Below, piece by piece: positions 26,787-33,035 of a stretch of 64,000 bases of DNA. Made by a program: the position numbers and the translations under genes. Location of the stretch: contig JAPLSH010000008.1 in assembly GCA_026398735.1 (NCBI GenBank), positions 1 through 64,000 of the forward strand, given 5' to 3'. Every line of letters starts with the position of its first letter. The stretch's first letter is position 1. Below the pieces are notes generated by a model, which made no database searches, was not told where the DNA came from, and saw only the letters and a list, made by a program, of their open reading frames with translations. The stretch is from Pseudomonadota bacterium. GTDB taxonomy: Bacteria; Pseudomonadota; Gammaproteobacteria; Steroidobacterales; Steroidobacteraceae.

Positions 26787-27800
26787 TCAATTGGCAGGTA
26801 GCGGACGGATTTCGATACCTCCACGGCTCGTAATGGTGGCGGCCAGCGGCAGATAGGCGGTTACCGTGGCGACGAAGCCATCCAAGTCCTGGATCAGGAA
26901 GACGCCACTGATTCGCTGCTCGGCGACGCCCTCGCCCACCAGCTGTAACTGCCTAGAGCTGTAGCGATTAAACCGGGCTGCGACGACCCCCAGCGTCTCG
27001 CCCTCGAACACCAGCCGACCGTTTTCCCAAGCCGTTGCATGACTGACGTCGGTTACACGCAGCACCGGCTGTGCATCTTCGCTAAGCAGCAACTGCTGGC
27101 CCGGCTCCATATCAATGCTCTGCGCGGACTTGACCTCATCCCGGCGCACCCGCACGCGCCCCTCGATGAGCGTCACAGCCAGCGTGTTACCCAGCAGGTC
27201 CATGTTGAACGCAGTGCCGACAGCACGAACCAATTGACCCCCCGCATGCACCACAAAAGGACGCGAAGGATCTTTGCTGACGTTGAACCGGGCCTGTCCG
27301 TCGACCAACTGCACGTCCCGCTCGGAGCGGCTATAGCGAACGCGTACCTTGGTACGAGAGTCGAGCACCAACTGCGAGCCGTCACTAAGCGTGACCGTGC
27401 GCCGCTCTCCGGCCTGCGTGGTGTAGGTGTCTGAGTGCTTGAAAATCGCGTAATAAGACGAGCCGCCCGCAATCACTAGGACCACCGTTGCGGCCAACGC
27501 CTGTAGCGACCTGTACCAAGGTCTGGCGCTATGCGCCTTGGCTCTAGTCTGGCGTGCCTCGCGTGCATGGCCCAGCGCCTCTTCGCGCAGCGCCAACACT
27601 TCGGGCTGCGCGGCGTGCTCACCCAGCAATTGCCACGATGCATGGACCTGCTGCCAAGCGTGCTTGTTGGCAGGATGCGCGGCCAGCCATGCCTCAAAAT
27701 CGGCGCCGGATGCATCGCCCTGGGCAAGCCGCATCTGCCAGGTAGCCGCTTCAACCAGCCTGGTATCGATCACGGTCGCGTTTATGGACGACTTAGTCAT
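26787..27800 (-). CDS. FecR-family anti-sigma regulator
   Basis: A 337-residue inner-membrane protein. A cytoplasmic N-terminal DUF4880-like segment (AATWQMRLAQGDASGADFEAWLAAHPANKHAWQQV) is followed by one membrane helix (about 100-118), then the periplasmic FecR domain (GERRTVTLSDGSQLVLDSRTKVRV...) and a C-terminal STN-like part. It would bind the receptor's STN domain outside and the ECF sigma factor inside. It starts 8 bases after the sigma gene stop. Confidence 0.93.
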   Translation of the reverse strand: MTKSSINATVIDTRLVEAATWQMRLAQGDASGADFEAWLAAHPANKHAWQQVHASWQLLGEHAAQPEVLALREEALGHAREARQTRAKAHSARPWYRSLQALAATVVLVIAGGSSYYAIFKHSDTYTTQAGERRTVTLSDGSQLVLDSRTKVRVRYSRSERDVQLVDGQARFNVSKDPSRPFVVHAGGQLVRAVGTAFNMDLLGNTLAVTLIEGRVRVRRDEVKSAQSIDMEPGQQLLLSEDAQPVLRVTDVSHATAWENGRLVFEGETLGVVAARFNRYSSRQLQLVGEGVAEQRISGVFLIQDLDGFVATVTAYLPLAATITSRGGIEIRPLPAN

Positions 27801-27808
27801 GCGGGGTG

Positions 27809-28339
27809 CTAACGCTCAACACGGGTGGTCAGATGCAGCATGGCTTTCATCACATGCTTTTCAACGGTGCTCTGCCCAATTCCGTATAACGCGGCGATGT
27901 CCTTCTGCTTCATGTTTTCTAGGCGGAACAAGATGAAGATGTTGCGGGTCAGGACGCCCAGCTCTGCGAGTGCAGCAAGCACATCAGAAAGCGCGTCCCT
28001 GCCTAGCAAGACGCGCTCCGGCGTAATTTCCTCCACCAGATGCCCATCAGCCTGCAGGGCTTCGGCCTCTTCGATGGACAAATACCCCTGAACACCCTGA
28101 CGGACCGCTTGACGATGTCGGTCACGCAACAGGTTGCGAGCAGTGGTGAAGATGTAGGCTTCTGCGTCGCGGATGTCGGGGCTGGCTGAGGCGCGCAGCA
28201 CCTTTAGCAGCACTTCTTGCACCAGGTCTTCCACTTCTGCCTGGTTGCGAATGCGTCTGGAGAAATAGCTCTTGAGCGGCCCGCGAAAACGAGCGCTTAA
28301 GTCCAGCGCAAGAGTTGCGTGCTGCGGATCAGCTTTCAT
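27809..28339 (-). CDS. ECF-family RNA polymerase sigma factor (FecI-like)
   Basis: A 176-residue extracytoplasmic-function sigma factor. Region 2 is visible in YFSRRIRNQAEVEDLVQEVLLKVLRA and the following AYIFTTARNLLRDRHR; region 4 is KQKDIAALYGIGQSTVEKHVMKAM. With FecR and the STN receptor it forms a surface-signalling cascade that probably controls the genes from the receptor onward. The start at 28339 is chosen from the typical N-terminus; the frame is open to 28462. Confidence 0.92.
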   Translation of the reverse strand: MKADPQHATLALDLSARFRGPLKSYFSRRIRNQAEVEDLVQEVLLKVLRASASPDIRDAEAYIFTTARNLLRDRHRQAVRQGVQGYLSIEEAEALQADGHLVEEITPERVLLGRDALSDVLAALAELGVLTRNIFILFRLENMKQKDIAALYGIGQSTVEKHVMKAMLHLTTRVER

Positions 28340-28410
28340 AAACTTCTTGCCCCCCCCTTGCTCAAATGCGGCCTTGTTTCTATCACACAGTGCCGCTGCC
28401 GGAGGGTGAT

Positions 28411-29016
28411 CTACGGATGGCCCACAAGTTTGGCAAAGTCCTCTTCGGTGCCTTTGACCCACAAGCGCGGCTTGGTCAGCAGTTGCACAGCAAACGCATC
28501 TTGTAGCAGCAGTAGCTGCGCAAACTCCGAATTGGTGTACATCACCGGATTAATCTGGCACCCCAGATCCTGCTGCAACGGATACAAGACCTGCACCAAC
28601 TCAGCAAAGGCCACGTCGCCAAACACCAGCAAGTCGATGTTGCTGCCAGCAACCTGGGTGCCCGCGGCCATCGACTCAATGACGCATGCCAAGGCCACGC
28701 TGTCGCCCAATAGCTGTAGGGCCCGCTCCAATGCCGCGGTGGTGCCGTGTGTCTTGCGAAACAGGGCGGCCAGATCGGTAAACAGTGGGTGAGCGGCTTC
28801 GGCCTGGTAACAAACCTGATTACCCTGCTTTATGCGACGCAACAGGCCCGTGTGACTGAGTTTGTCCAACTCGCGCATCAGCGTACCGGCGTGGCTGCCT
28901 GTCTGGCGGGCCAGTTCGCGCAAGTGCAGACGCTGGTCCGGCCTCAGCAACAGCACGGCCAGCACACGCTGACGGGCCTGGGAGAACAGAACATCCATCA
29001 GGTTATCGTTGCTCAT
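28411..29016 (-). CDS. HTH regulator fused to a minimal nucleotidyltransferase
   Basis: A 201-residue protein. The first half is a winged helix (RVLAVLLLRPDQRLHLRELARQTGSHAGTLMRELDKLSHTGLLRR); the second half resembles a small nucleotidyltransferase with GSNIDLLVFGDV in place of the usual GSxxxGxxSDIDL. Such proteins occur as antitoxin-like partners in MNT/HEPN or AbiE-like systems, but no HEPN gene adjoins it. ATG 29016 is preferred to a TTG at 29037 because the inverted repeat at 29020-29033 then lies just upstream as a likely operator. Confidence 0.75.
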   Translation of the reverse strand: MSNDNLMDVLFSQARQRVLAVLLLRPDQRLHLRELARQTGSHAGTLMRELDKLSHTGLLRRIKQGNQVCYQAEAAHPLFTDLAALFRKTHGTTAALERALQLLGDSVALACVIESMAAGTQVAGSNIDLLVFGDVAFAELVQVLYPLQQDLGCQINPVMYTNSEFAQLLLLQDAFAVQLLTKPRLWVKGTEEDFAKLVGHP

Positions 29017-29019
29017 ATG

Positions 29020-29033
29020 GCAACAAGTGTTGC
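29020..29033. promoter_or_regulatory. inverted repeat at the HTH-nucleotidyltransferase start
   Basis: GCAACA-AG-TGTTGC, a perfect 6-bp inverted repeat three bases before the ATG. The related string GTTGCTCA occurs twice here, at about 29008 and 29030. Likely self-repression site. Confidence 0.5.
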
Positions 29034-29157
29034 TCAATAAGCAACTAACAACAAGATGGCGTTGCCAGACTGACCCGGTGGCGTCGTAGCCTAGTGATCT
29101 GAATTGCCCTCATCGCACCACTTTGCCAAATTTTGTCATGCCGGCTAACCTGCCAGC

Positions 29158-29409
29158 ATGAGCACCATGAATATCTCCCTGCCCGACACGCTCAAGGCCT
29201 TCGTTGATGAGCAGGTCAGTCAAGGCAGCTACGGCACCAGCAGCGAATACGTGCGAGAGCTGATTCGCAGAGATCGCGATCGCCTGCAGCTGCGCGGGCT
29301 GCTGATGGCGGGCGCGGCGTCTGCACCGGCAGCCCCGGCCGATGCAGGCTATTTCGCGTCGCTGCGTGATCGGGTGCGCAAGTCCGCCAAGGCGGGCGCG
29401 GGCGAGTGA
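29158..29409 (+). CDS. parD: ParD-type antitoxin
   Basis: An 83-residue ribbon-helix-helix antitoxin: MNISLPDTLKAFVDEQVSQGSYGTSSEYVRELIRRD is the classic ParD/CC2985 N-terminus, and the C-terminal RDRVRKSAKAG tail would contact ParE. It overlaps the parE GTG start by four bases. Likely binds its own promoter as a dimer. Confidence 0.92.
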   Translation: MSTMNISLPDTLKAFVDEQVSQGSYGTSSEYVRELIRRDRDRLQLRGLLMAGAASAPAAPADAGYFASLRDRVRKSAKAGAGE

Positions 29410-29729
29410 CGGCGAAGCCTGTCGTTCCGCGTGAGCTAGCCCATCGAGACATTGATGACGCAATTGCCCATTACCTGCGCGAAGGCGCTGAACAGGCGGC
29501 ACTGGCATTCATTGACGTGCTGCAGCAGGCCCATGCGCACATCAGTCGCCATCCGGCCAGCGGGTCGCCGCGCTACGCCCACGCATTGAATCTGCCGGGT
29601 CTGCGTGTCTGGCCGCTATCGCACTATCCGCACTTGGTGTTCTACGTCGAGCATCCAGGCCACATTGATGTGTGGCGCGTGCTGCACGGCCAACGCGACA
29701 TACCGGCGTGGATGCAGGAGTCCAAGTAA
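29406..29729 (+). CDS. parE: ParE-type toxin
   Basis: A 107-residue RelE/ParE-fold protein starting at GTG. The features are an N-terminal helix pair (AHRDIDDAIAHYLREGAEQAALAFIDVLQQAHAHI), then PASGSPRYAHALNLPGLRVWPLSHYPHLVFYVEHPGHIDVWRVLHGQRDIPAWM with the family's closing HGQRDIP. ParE toxins generally act on DNA gyrase. The pair looks intact. Confidence 0.92.
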   Translation: MTAKPVVPRELAHRDIDDAIAHYLREGAEQAALAFIDVLQQAHAHISRHPASGSPRYAHALNLPGLRVWPLSHYPHLVFYVEHPGHIDVWRVLHGQRDIPAWMQESK

Positions 29730-29755
29730 CCCACTGGGATTTCAGCGAAATTGCA

Positions 29756-29779
29756 ATACAATGTATCTCAAAGTATCTC
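29756..29779. promoter_or_regulatory. repeat operator upstream of relB
   Basis: A short inverted repeat ATAC-N3-GTAT followed by two direct GTATCTC copies ten bases apart, ending 24 bases before the RelB-type ATG. The one-turn spacing suggests a RelB binding site. Confidence 0.45.
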
Positions 29780-29803
29780 CATTTATCGCGATCTGAGGCA
29801 GTC

Positions 29804-30085
29804 ATGGCAGCCACCACCACAATGATCCACGTCCGCGTTGATGAGAACGTTAAGGCAATGGCCACCGAAACACTGGCATCGATGGGCCTTACGGTCTCAG
29901 ATGCAATCCGCGTATTCCTGACGCGCGTGGTGGCCGATAACGAACTGCCGTTCGCGCTCAAGGCACCCAACGCCGCTAGCCGTACTGCGATCGCAGAGGC
30001 CAACAAGATCATCAAGACCCGTCGCCCCCGCTTCGCTACTGCAGACGCCCTGCTGCATGACCTCGAAAAAGCCAGCGGCAAATAA
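29804..30085 (+). CDS. RelB/DinJ-type antitoxin
   Basis: A 93-residue antitoxin. The ribbon-helix-helix segment IHVRVDENVKAMATETLASMGLTVSDAIRVFLTRVVADNELPF is nearly a family consensus for DinJ/RelB. The C-terminal ADALLHDLEKASGK is the toxin-binding end. ATG 29804 is chosen because it directly precedes this motif; the frame runs upstream to 29672 inside parE. Its toxin gene overlaps it by 29 bases but is frameshifted. Confidence 0.92.
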   Translation: MAATTTMIHVRVDENVKAMATETLASMGLTVSDAIRVFLTRVVADNELPFALKAPNAASRTAIAEANKIIKTRRPRFATADALLHDLEKASGK

Positions 30086-30385
30086 GCGGGCAAACCTGCC
30101 GCGCGCGTCGGACTACACCAAGAGTTTCCTCAAAGACTGGCAGCGCCTGCCCCATTCCGGCCGGTATGACCTGAACCTGCTCAAGCAAGCCATGGCGCTG
30201 CTGGTCGCCAACGACGGTCCGCTGCCCCAGAGTGGCTTGACCATCCGCTGTCAGGAGACTGGGCCGGCCATCGGGAGTGCCATATAGGCGGCGACTTTCT
30301 GCTGATCTACACGCTGGATGACTCTGCCAAGCGCGGCATGGTGGTGTTTGTTCGCAGCGGAACGCACTCAGAGCTGTTCTCGTAA
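30057..30385 (+). pseudogene. YafQ-type toxin, single-base frameshift
   Basis: The first frame gives SDYTKSFLKDWQRLPHSGRYDLNLLKQAMALLVANDGPLPQ; the rest continues in another frame as EWLDHPLSGDWAGHRECHIGGDFLLIY...MVVFVRSGTHSELFS. Together they form a complete YafQ-like mRNA endonuclease. The join is in CTGCCCCAGAGTGG near 30227; one extra C would restore Leu-Pro-Pro-Glu-Trp. So a one-base loss in a C run breaks the toxin, or the assembly has a homopolymer error. The conserved HxxHxxGD region and final His are otherwise intact. Confidence 0.85.
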
Positions 30386-30508
30386 CAACGCCTGCCCTAT
30401 GGGTACCAGACGCTGATCAATCAGGCCTTACGACGTATTGCCGGTGTCGTCACTGTCGACGAAGCCATGTTGCGGCGTGTGATCAGAGAAGAATTGAAGG
30501 CTGGTTGA
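30386..30508 (+). pseudogene. C-terminal fragment of a BrnA/CopG-like antitoxin
   Basis: Directly after the YafQ stop and in the same frame, about 40 codons read QRLPYGYQTLINQALRRIAG, then VDEAMLRRVIREELKAG before a stop. The YQTLIN.ALR string is typical of the C-terminal part of BrnA/CopG-type antitoxins. The DNA-binding start and any toxin gene are missing, so this is a relic. Confidence 0.5.
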
Positions 30509-30511
30509 GGC

Positions 30512-30802
30512 TCACACTGCCAACGCAGAAAGCACAGCCTTTGGGTCGTTGCGGATGGCGCGCAGCAGCGCCTTTGCCGGACCCGTGGGCTCACGACGCC
30601 CCTGCTCCCAGTTGCGCAGCGTGCCCAGGTCCACGCTCAGCAGTGCCGCAAACTTCGCCTGACTCAGTTCAAGGCTGGCACGCAGCGCCTTGATGGACGT
30701 GGCATCGACCTGAAACTTGCGTGATGGCGCGCGAATGCCGCGCAGAATCTCATCCGCCTGCATCACGCTCTGAAGAAGCTTTATGGAGTTTCTGGTCGTC
30801 AT
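30512..30802 (-). CDS. XRE-family HigA/NadS-type antitoxin
   Basis: A 96-residue protein; ATG at 30802 (a GTG two codons upstream also opens the frame). The helix-turn-helix IKALRASLELSQAKFAALLSVDLGTLRNWEQGRREPTGPAKALL is that of antitoxins encoded behind RelE/HigB-like toxins. The gene upstream, where its toxin should be, is only a stub (30813-30896). It is similar in type to the XRE protein at 17436. Confidence 0.88.
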   Translation of the reverse strand: MTTRNSIKLLQSVMQADEILRGIRAPSRKFQVDATSIKALRASLELSQAKFAALLSVDLGTLRNWEQGRREPTGPAKALLRAIRNDPKAVLSALAV

Positions 30803-30812
30803 GCCCACTTAT

Positions 30813-30896
30813 CTACGATCTTTTCAAGATGGCCTTATCGCAATCCAAATGGCTTTTGACGTCGCCGGTGAAGAGCGACGTTTCGACGAAGATCAA
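30813..30896 (-). pseudogene. N-terminal stub of a RelE/HigB-type toxin
   Basis: From a TTG at 30896 the frame reads IFVETSLFTGDVKSHLD and ends after 27 codons. The string FVETSLFT..VKS.L is the usual first beta strand and helix of toxins of about 105-120 residues that pair with NadS/HigA-type antitoxins. The rest of the toxin is gone, but the antitoxin behind it is intact. Confidence 0.7.
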
Positions 30897-30914
30897 GGCG
30901 CCACCGTACGCCGC

Positions 30915-30930
30915 TGACTTATATAAGTCA
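30915..30930. promoter_or_regulatory. 16-bp perfect palindrome, probable HigA operator
   Basis: TGACTTATATAAGTCA lies 18 bases upstream of the toxin stub. Its AT-rich centre could also hold the promoter -10. It is the natural binding site for the XRE antitoxin at 30512 and appears to have survived toxin loss. Confidence 0.65.
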
Positions 30931-31032
30931 ATGGCGTAGTCGTGACGGCAACCCCTGTCTTGGGTTCGTTGCTTGTCTGTCGCTGGTGGGATTTCACACC
31001 CCACTCTGCTGCACCGGCTCAGCGGCTAACAG

Positions 31033-31119
31033 CTACATTTCTGCTGGGTTTAGATCGATACAGCCAACGCCCAGTCGTCTTGCGGCCTCGGTAACACTGA
31101 TCAGACCGAAGACCCTCAT
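31033..31119 (-). pseudogene. possible HigA/VapI-type HTH fragment
   Basis: About 28 codons on the minus strand read MRVFGLISVTEAARRLGV, then CIDLNPAEM before a stop. SVTEAARRLGV and the closing P-E-M resemble the helix-turn-helix of VapI/HigA antitoxins with the middle deleted. The call rests on a short string. Nothing else between 30931 and 31199 is recognisable. Confidence 0.35.
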
Positions 31120-31199
31120 CAAGGACCCTTGGATGAAGAAGCTGCTTGGCCATCTGAGCGGCCGTTTACAGGCGGCGGTACATGTCAGCCAGGCACAAT

Positions 31200-31343
31200 G
31201 GCTCACTCCGGCGTCATGCGACTCGCTTCGCATCCACGGTCTGTGCCTTGAGCACGACCTTGAGGCACTTGCTGGGCGTGAGCGTTGCCGCTTAGTCGAG
31301 CAGCACCATGGTGTGTGCTTCTTTCGCCCGTTGTACTCAACGT
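31200..31343 (-). pseudogene. shrunken relic copy of a HI1420-type antitoxin gene
   Basis: This segment repeats parts of the antitoxin gene at 31965-32327 and the end of its toxin. Matching blocks are TCGCATCCAC...TTGAGGCACTTGCTGG, then GGCGTGAGCGTTGCC, then GCTT.GTC.AGCAGC, then CCATGGTGTGTRCTTCTTTCGCC and TTGTACTCA. Three internal stretches of the parent are missing, and each join falls at a short repeat (TTGCTGG, GTTGCC, AGC). No protein can be made from it. Confidence 0.75.
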
Positions 31344-31352
31344 CTTGATCCA

Positions 31353-31374
31353 GAAAAACCCCACGTTTGTGGGG
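31353..31374 (-). terminator. rho-independent terminator of the phd-parE pair
   Basis: Stem CCCCAC / GTGGGG with a 4-base loop; on the minus strand it is followed by TTTTT. It lies 31 bases after the parE-type stop at 31405. Confidence 0.85.
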
Positions 31375-31404
31375 AAGACGCACTTGGGGCTAGCCGCAGG
31401 CGAC

Positions 31405-31710
31405 TTACCCGCGTCGACCAATGAGCTCTTTATCGAGCAATCGCTCGCCTCGAACAACATGCACGATATGGACCGTGCTCTGTTCGTGCCGATAAATGAT
31501 GCGACAGGGCGGCTCAATGATCTGGCGATAACGCCACCCTCGAAACTCAGGAAGCTTCGGTCCGCTCAAGGGATGGGCTGCCAATTGCTCGACGTGATCA
31601 AACACCCGTCTCACCAGTTCACTGGCAGCCTTCGGATTTTCCAACGCAATGTAGTCAGCGATAGCGTCCAGATCAGCGAGCGCGGGCTCCGTCCAGATCA
31701 CTTCAGCCAT
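31405..31710 (-). CDS. ParE/RelE-family toxin
   Basis: A 101-residue toxin: VIWTEPALADLDAIADYIALENPKAASELVRRVFDHVEQLAAHPLSGPKLPEFRGWRYRQIIEPPCRIIYRHEQSTVHIVHVVRGERLL. The YRQI..PPCRIIYRHE and HVVRGER segments mark the RelE/ParE superfamily. It overlaps its antitoxin gene by 13 bases and ends before a strong terminator. This pair appears intact. Confidence 0.92.
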   Translation of the reverse strand: MAEVIWTEPALADLDAIADYIALENPKAASELVRRVFDHVEQLAAHPLSGPKLPEFRGWRYRQIIEPPCRIIYRHEQSTVHIVHVVRGERLLDKELIGRRG

Positions 31711-31955
31711 CGAGCCATCCGCTTTTTCGCATCGACTTGGGAGACAGTCCGGCCTTCTTCGATGGCCTTTTCGCCGCGAGCAATGCCTTCAAGCAGCGTC
31801 ATCCGACGCTGTAACAACTCATAAGTCGCAACGTCCACAAGATAAGCGCTGGGAAGCCCATGCTGAGTGATCAGAATGGGCTCGCGGCTACGCTCCAGCT
31901 CATCCAGAAGTTCGGTAGCTTTACGCTTCAGGGTCGTAACGAGTTCAGTGCGCAT
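31698..31955 (-). CDS. Phd/YefM-type antitoxin
   Basis: An 85-residue antitoxin. TTLKRKATELLDELERSREPILITQHGLPSAYLVDVATYELLQRRM is the Phd/YefM fold; the tail (GIARGEKAIEEGRTVSQVDAKKRMARWLK) is typical of antitoxins that pair with ParE toxins. The ATG sits two bases from the palindrome at 31958-31977, so self-repression is likely. Confidence 0.92.
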   Translation of the reverse strand: MRTELVTTLKRKATELLDELERSREPILITQHGLPSAYLVDVATYELLQRRMTLLEGIARGEKAIEEGRTVSQVDAKKRMARWLK

Positions 31956-31957
31956 GA

Positions 31958-31977
31958 AGTGATACTAAAGTATCACT
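31958..31977. promoter_or_regulatory. 20-bp inverted repeat, probable Phd operator
   Basis: AGTGATACT-AA-AGTATCACT, a perfect 9-bp inverted repeat ending two bases before the Phd ATG and overlapping the last codons of the upstream antitoxin gene. Confidence 0.75.
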
Positions 31978-32327
31978 CTTGCCGAGGCAAGGCGGCGGCC
32001 GACCCGTTTCGCATCCACCGCCTGTGCCTTGAGCCCGACCTTGAGGCACTTGCTGGTCGCCTCAAAAATAGCGGCAAGGTTATCCATGCTCGGATTGCCT
32101 TTGGGCGACAGCATGCGGTGAAGGCTTTTGCTGGGCGTGAGCGTTGCCTTCGAGAGCCCCTCAAAGCCCAACGTGGCGTTCACCAGATCACGCAGGATCA
32201 AGCGCGCCGTTTCTGGCTCACCGTTCAGAAACAACGTTGCCGCTTCGTCCAGCAGCGTATTGGCAAACGCCGGGTCACGCTCGACTCTGGCAATAACGGT
32301 GTTTTTGAAGTCGCGAGTCAGCGCCAT
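31965..32327 (-). CDS. HI1420-type addiction-module antitoxin (HTH)
   Basis: A 120-residue protein: ALTRDFKNTVIARVERDPAFANTLLDEAATLFLNGEPETARLILRDLVNATLGFEGLS then a helix-turn-helix PSKSLHRMLSPKGNPSMDNLAAIFEATSKCL. This matches the 'probable addiction module antidote' family found downstream of HI1419-type RelE toxins. It overlaps the end of its toxin relic (TGA at 32318-32320) as in intact modules. The antitoxin is complete while the toxin is not. Confidence 0.9.
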   Translation of the reverse strand: MALTRDFKNTVIARVERDPAFANTLLDEAATLFLNGEPETARLILRDLVNATLGFEGLSKATLTPSKSLHRMLSPKGNPSMDNLAAIFEATSKCLKVGLKAQAVDAKRVGRRLASARVIL

Positions 32328-32450
32328 GGTGTGTACTTCTTTCGCCTCTTGTACTCAGCGTACAAAGCCATCGCCCGATCGATATCTGTCTGCTGTCGCC
32401 GCTTGCGCATCCAAGCTGTTGAACCAGTCCGCATAGGGACATGACCCGTC
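32318..32450 (-). pseudogene. HI1419-type RelE toxin, internally deleted
   Basis: Two pieces of one toxin lie in different frames. The first, at about 32445-32400, reads ADGSCPYADWFNSLDAQAA, the typical N-terminus of HI1419-like toxins. The second, ending at 32318, reads RRQQTDIDRAMALYAEYKRRKKYTPWR, the C-terminus. The intervening catalytic core (roughly 50 residues) is missing and the join is out of frame, so no active toxin remains. No start codon is visible upstream. Confidence 0.75.
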
Positions 32451-32463
32451 GGCGCGAAGGCGA

Positions 32464-32616
32464 CTATGTGGCGCGTTCAGGCCAATAGAGTGCCGGCGAT
32501 TGCTGGTCGGTCATCGTCTGGTGGGTCTTAGCGGCACCGGCAGTTGTTGCAAAAAATGCAACAGCTCCTGCCGACCTCGCTTTGCAGGTGTAGACCAACC
32601 GATAGCTCTCTTGGGG
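32464..32616 (-). pseudogene. possible RelE/ParE toxin fragment behind CopG-type antitoxin
   Basis: After the antitoxin stop at 32619 a frame of about 50 codons reads PQESYRLVYTCKARS... The P.ESYRLVY string resembles the RelE/ParE strand before the active-site turn. The N-terminal half is absent. It lies exactly where a ParE-type partner would be expected. A short call made by eye. Confidence 0.4.
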
Positions 32617-32618
32617 GA

Positions 32619-32873
32619 TTAGCTCGACGCGGCACGGCCCTCGACGGCGGCGCTGTCTGCAACGTGGCCGGCGGCGATCTGCGCGCGAGCGGTATCGACC
32701 TTGGCGCGCAGGAACGACTCATAGTCGCGTGCCTTCTGCTGACGGTCGACGAACTCGCGCATCAACTCCCTTACCACTTGCGACGCGGGGCGGTGGCTGG
32801 CCTGAGCCTCGGCCATGAAGGCGTCGCGCAACTCGGGCTCCAGCTTCATGTTGAAGACAGCTTCTTTGGACAT
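32619..32873 (-). CDS. CopG/ParD-like antitoxin
   Basis: An 84-residue antitoxin: AVFNMKLEPELRDAFMAEAQASHRPASQVVRELMREFVDRQQKARDYESFLRAKVDTARAQIAAG. The N-terminus is a ribbon-helix-helix and the C-terminus a toxin-binding helix of the kind paired with RelE/ParE toxins. ATG 32873 begins this motif; the frame upstream to 33026 has no family sequence. A short inverted repeat TTGGT-N3-ACCAA at 32891-32903 may be the operator. Confidence 0.82.
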   Translation of the reverse strand: MSKEAVFNMKLEPELRDAFMAEAQASHRPASQVVRELMREFVDRQQKARDYESFLRAKVDTARAQIAAGHVADSAAVEGRAASS

Positions 32874-33035
32874 GAGCCACTCCAAGCAGATTGGTATGAC
32901 CAACGTCTTAACAAAGTCAGTACCCATTGAGCAGCGGCCAACCCCTCGACTGGGGTACCGGGTGCGACAGGTGACAAACGGTCGACGAACTTTTGCGCCG
33001 TCTCCAGGGTGAAGACCCCCCACCATCGAAGCGCG

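Noticed and set aside
32545-32563. Hairpin TGTTGCA-N5-TGCAACA considered as a terminator
   Set aside because: No T run on either strand after the stem; it lies inside a toxin fragment, and an operator role has no promoter to support it.
32938-32975. Similarity of about 27 bases between 32943-32975 and 34350-34382
   Set aside because: Several mismatches and an indel in GC-rich sequence; too weak to call a repeat, though both sites flank TA genes.
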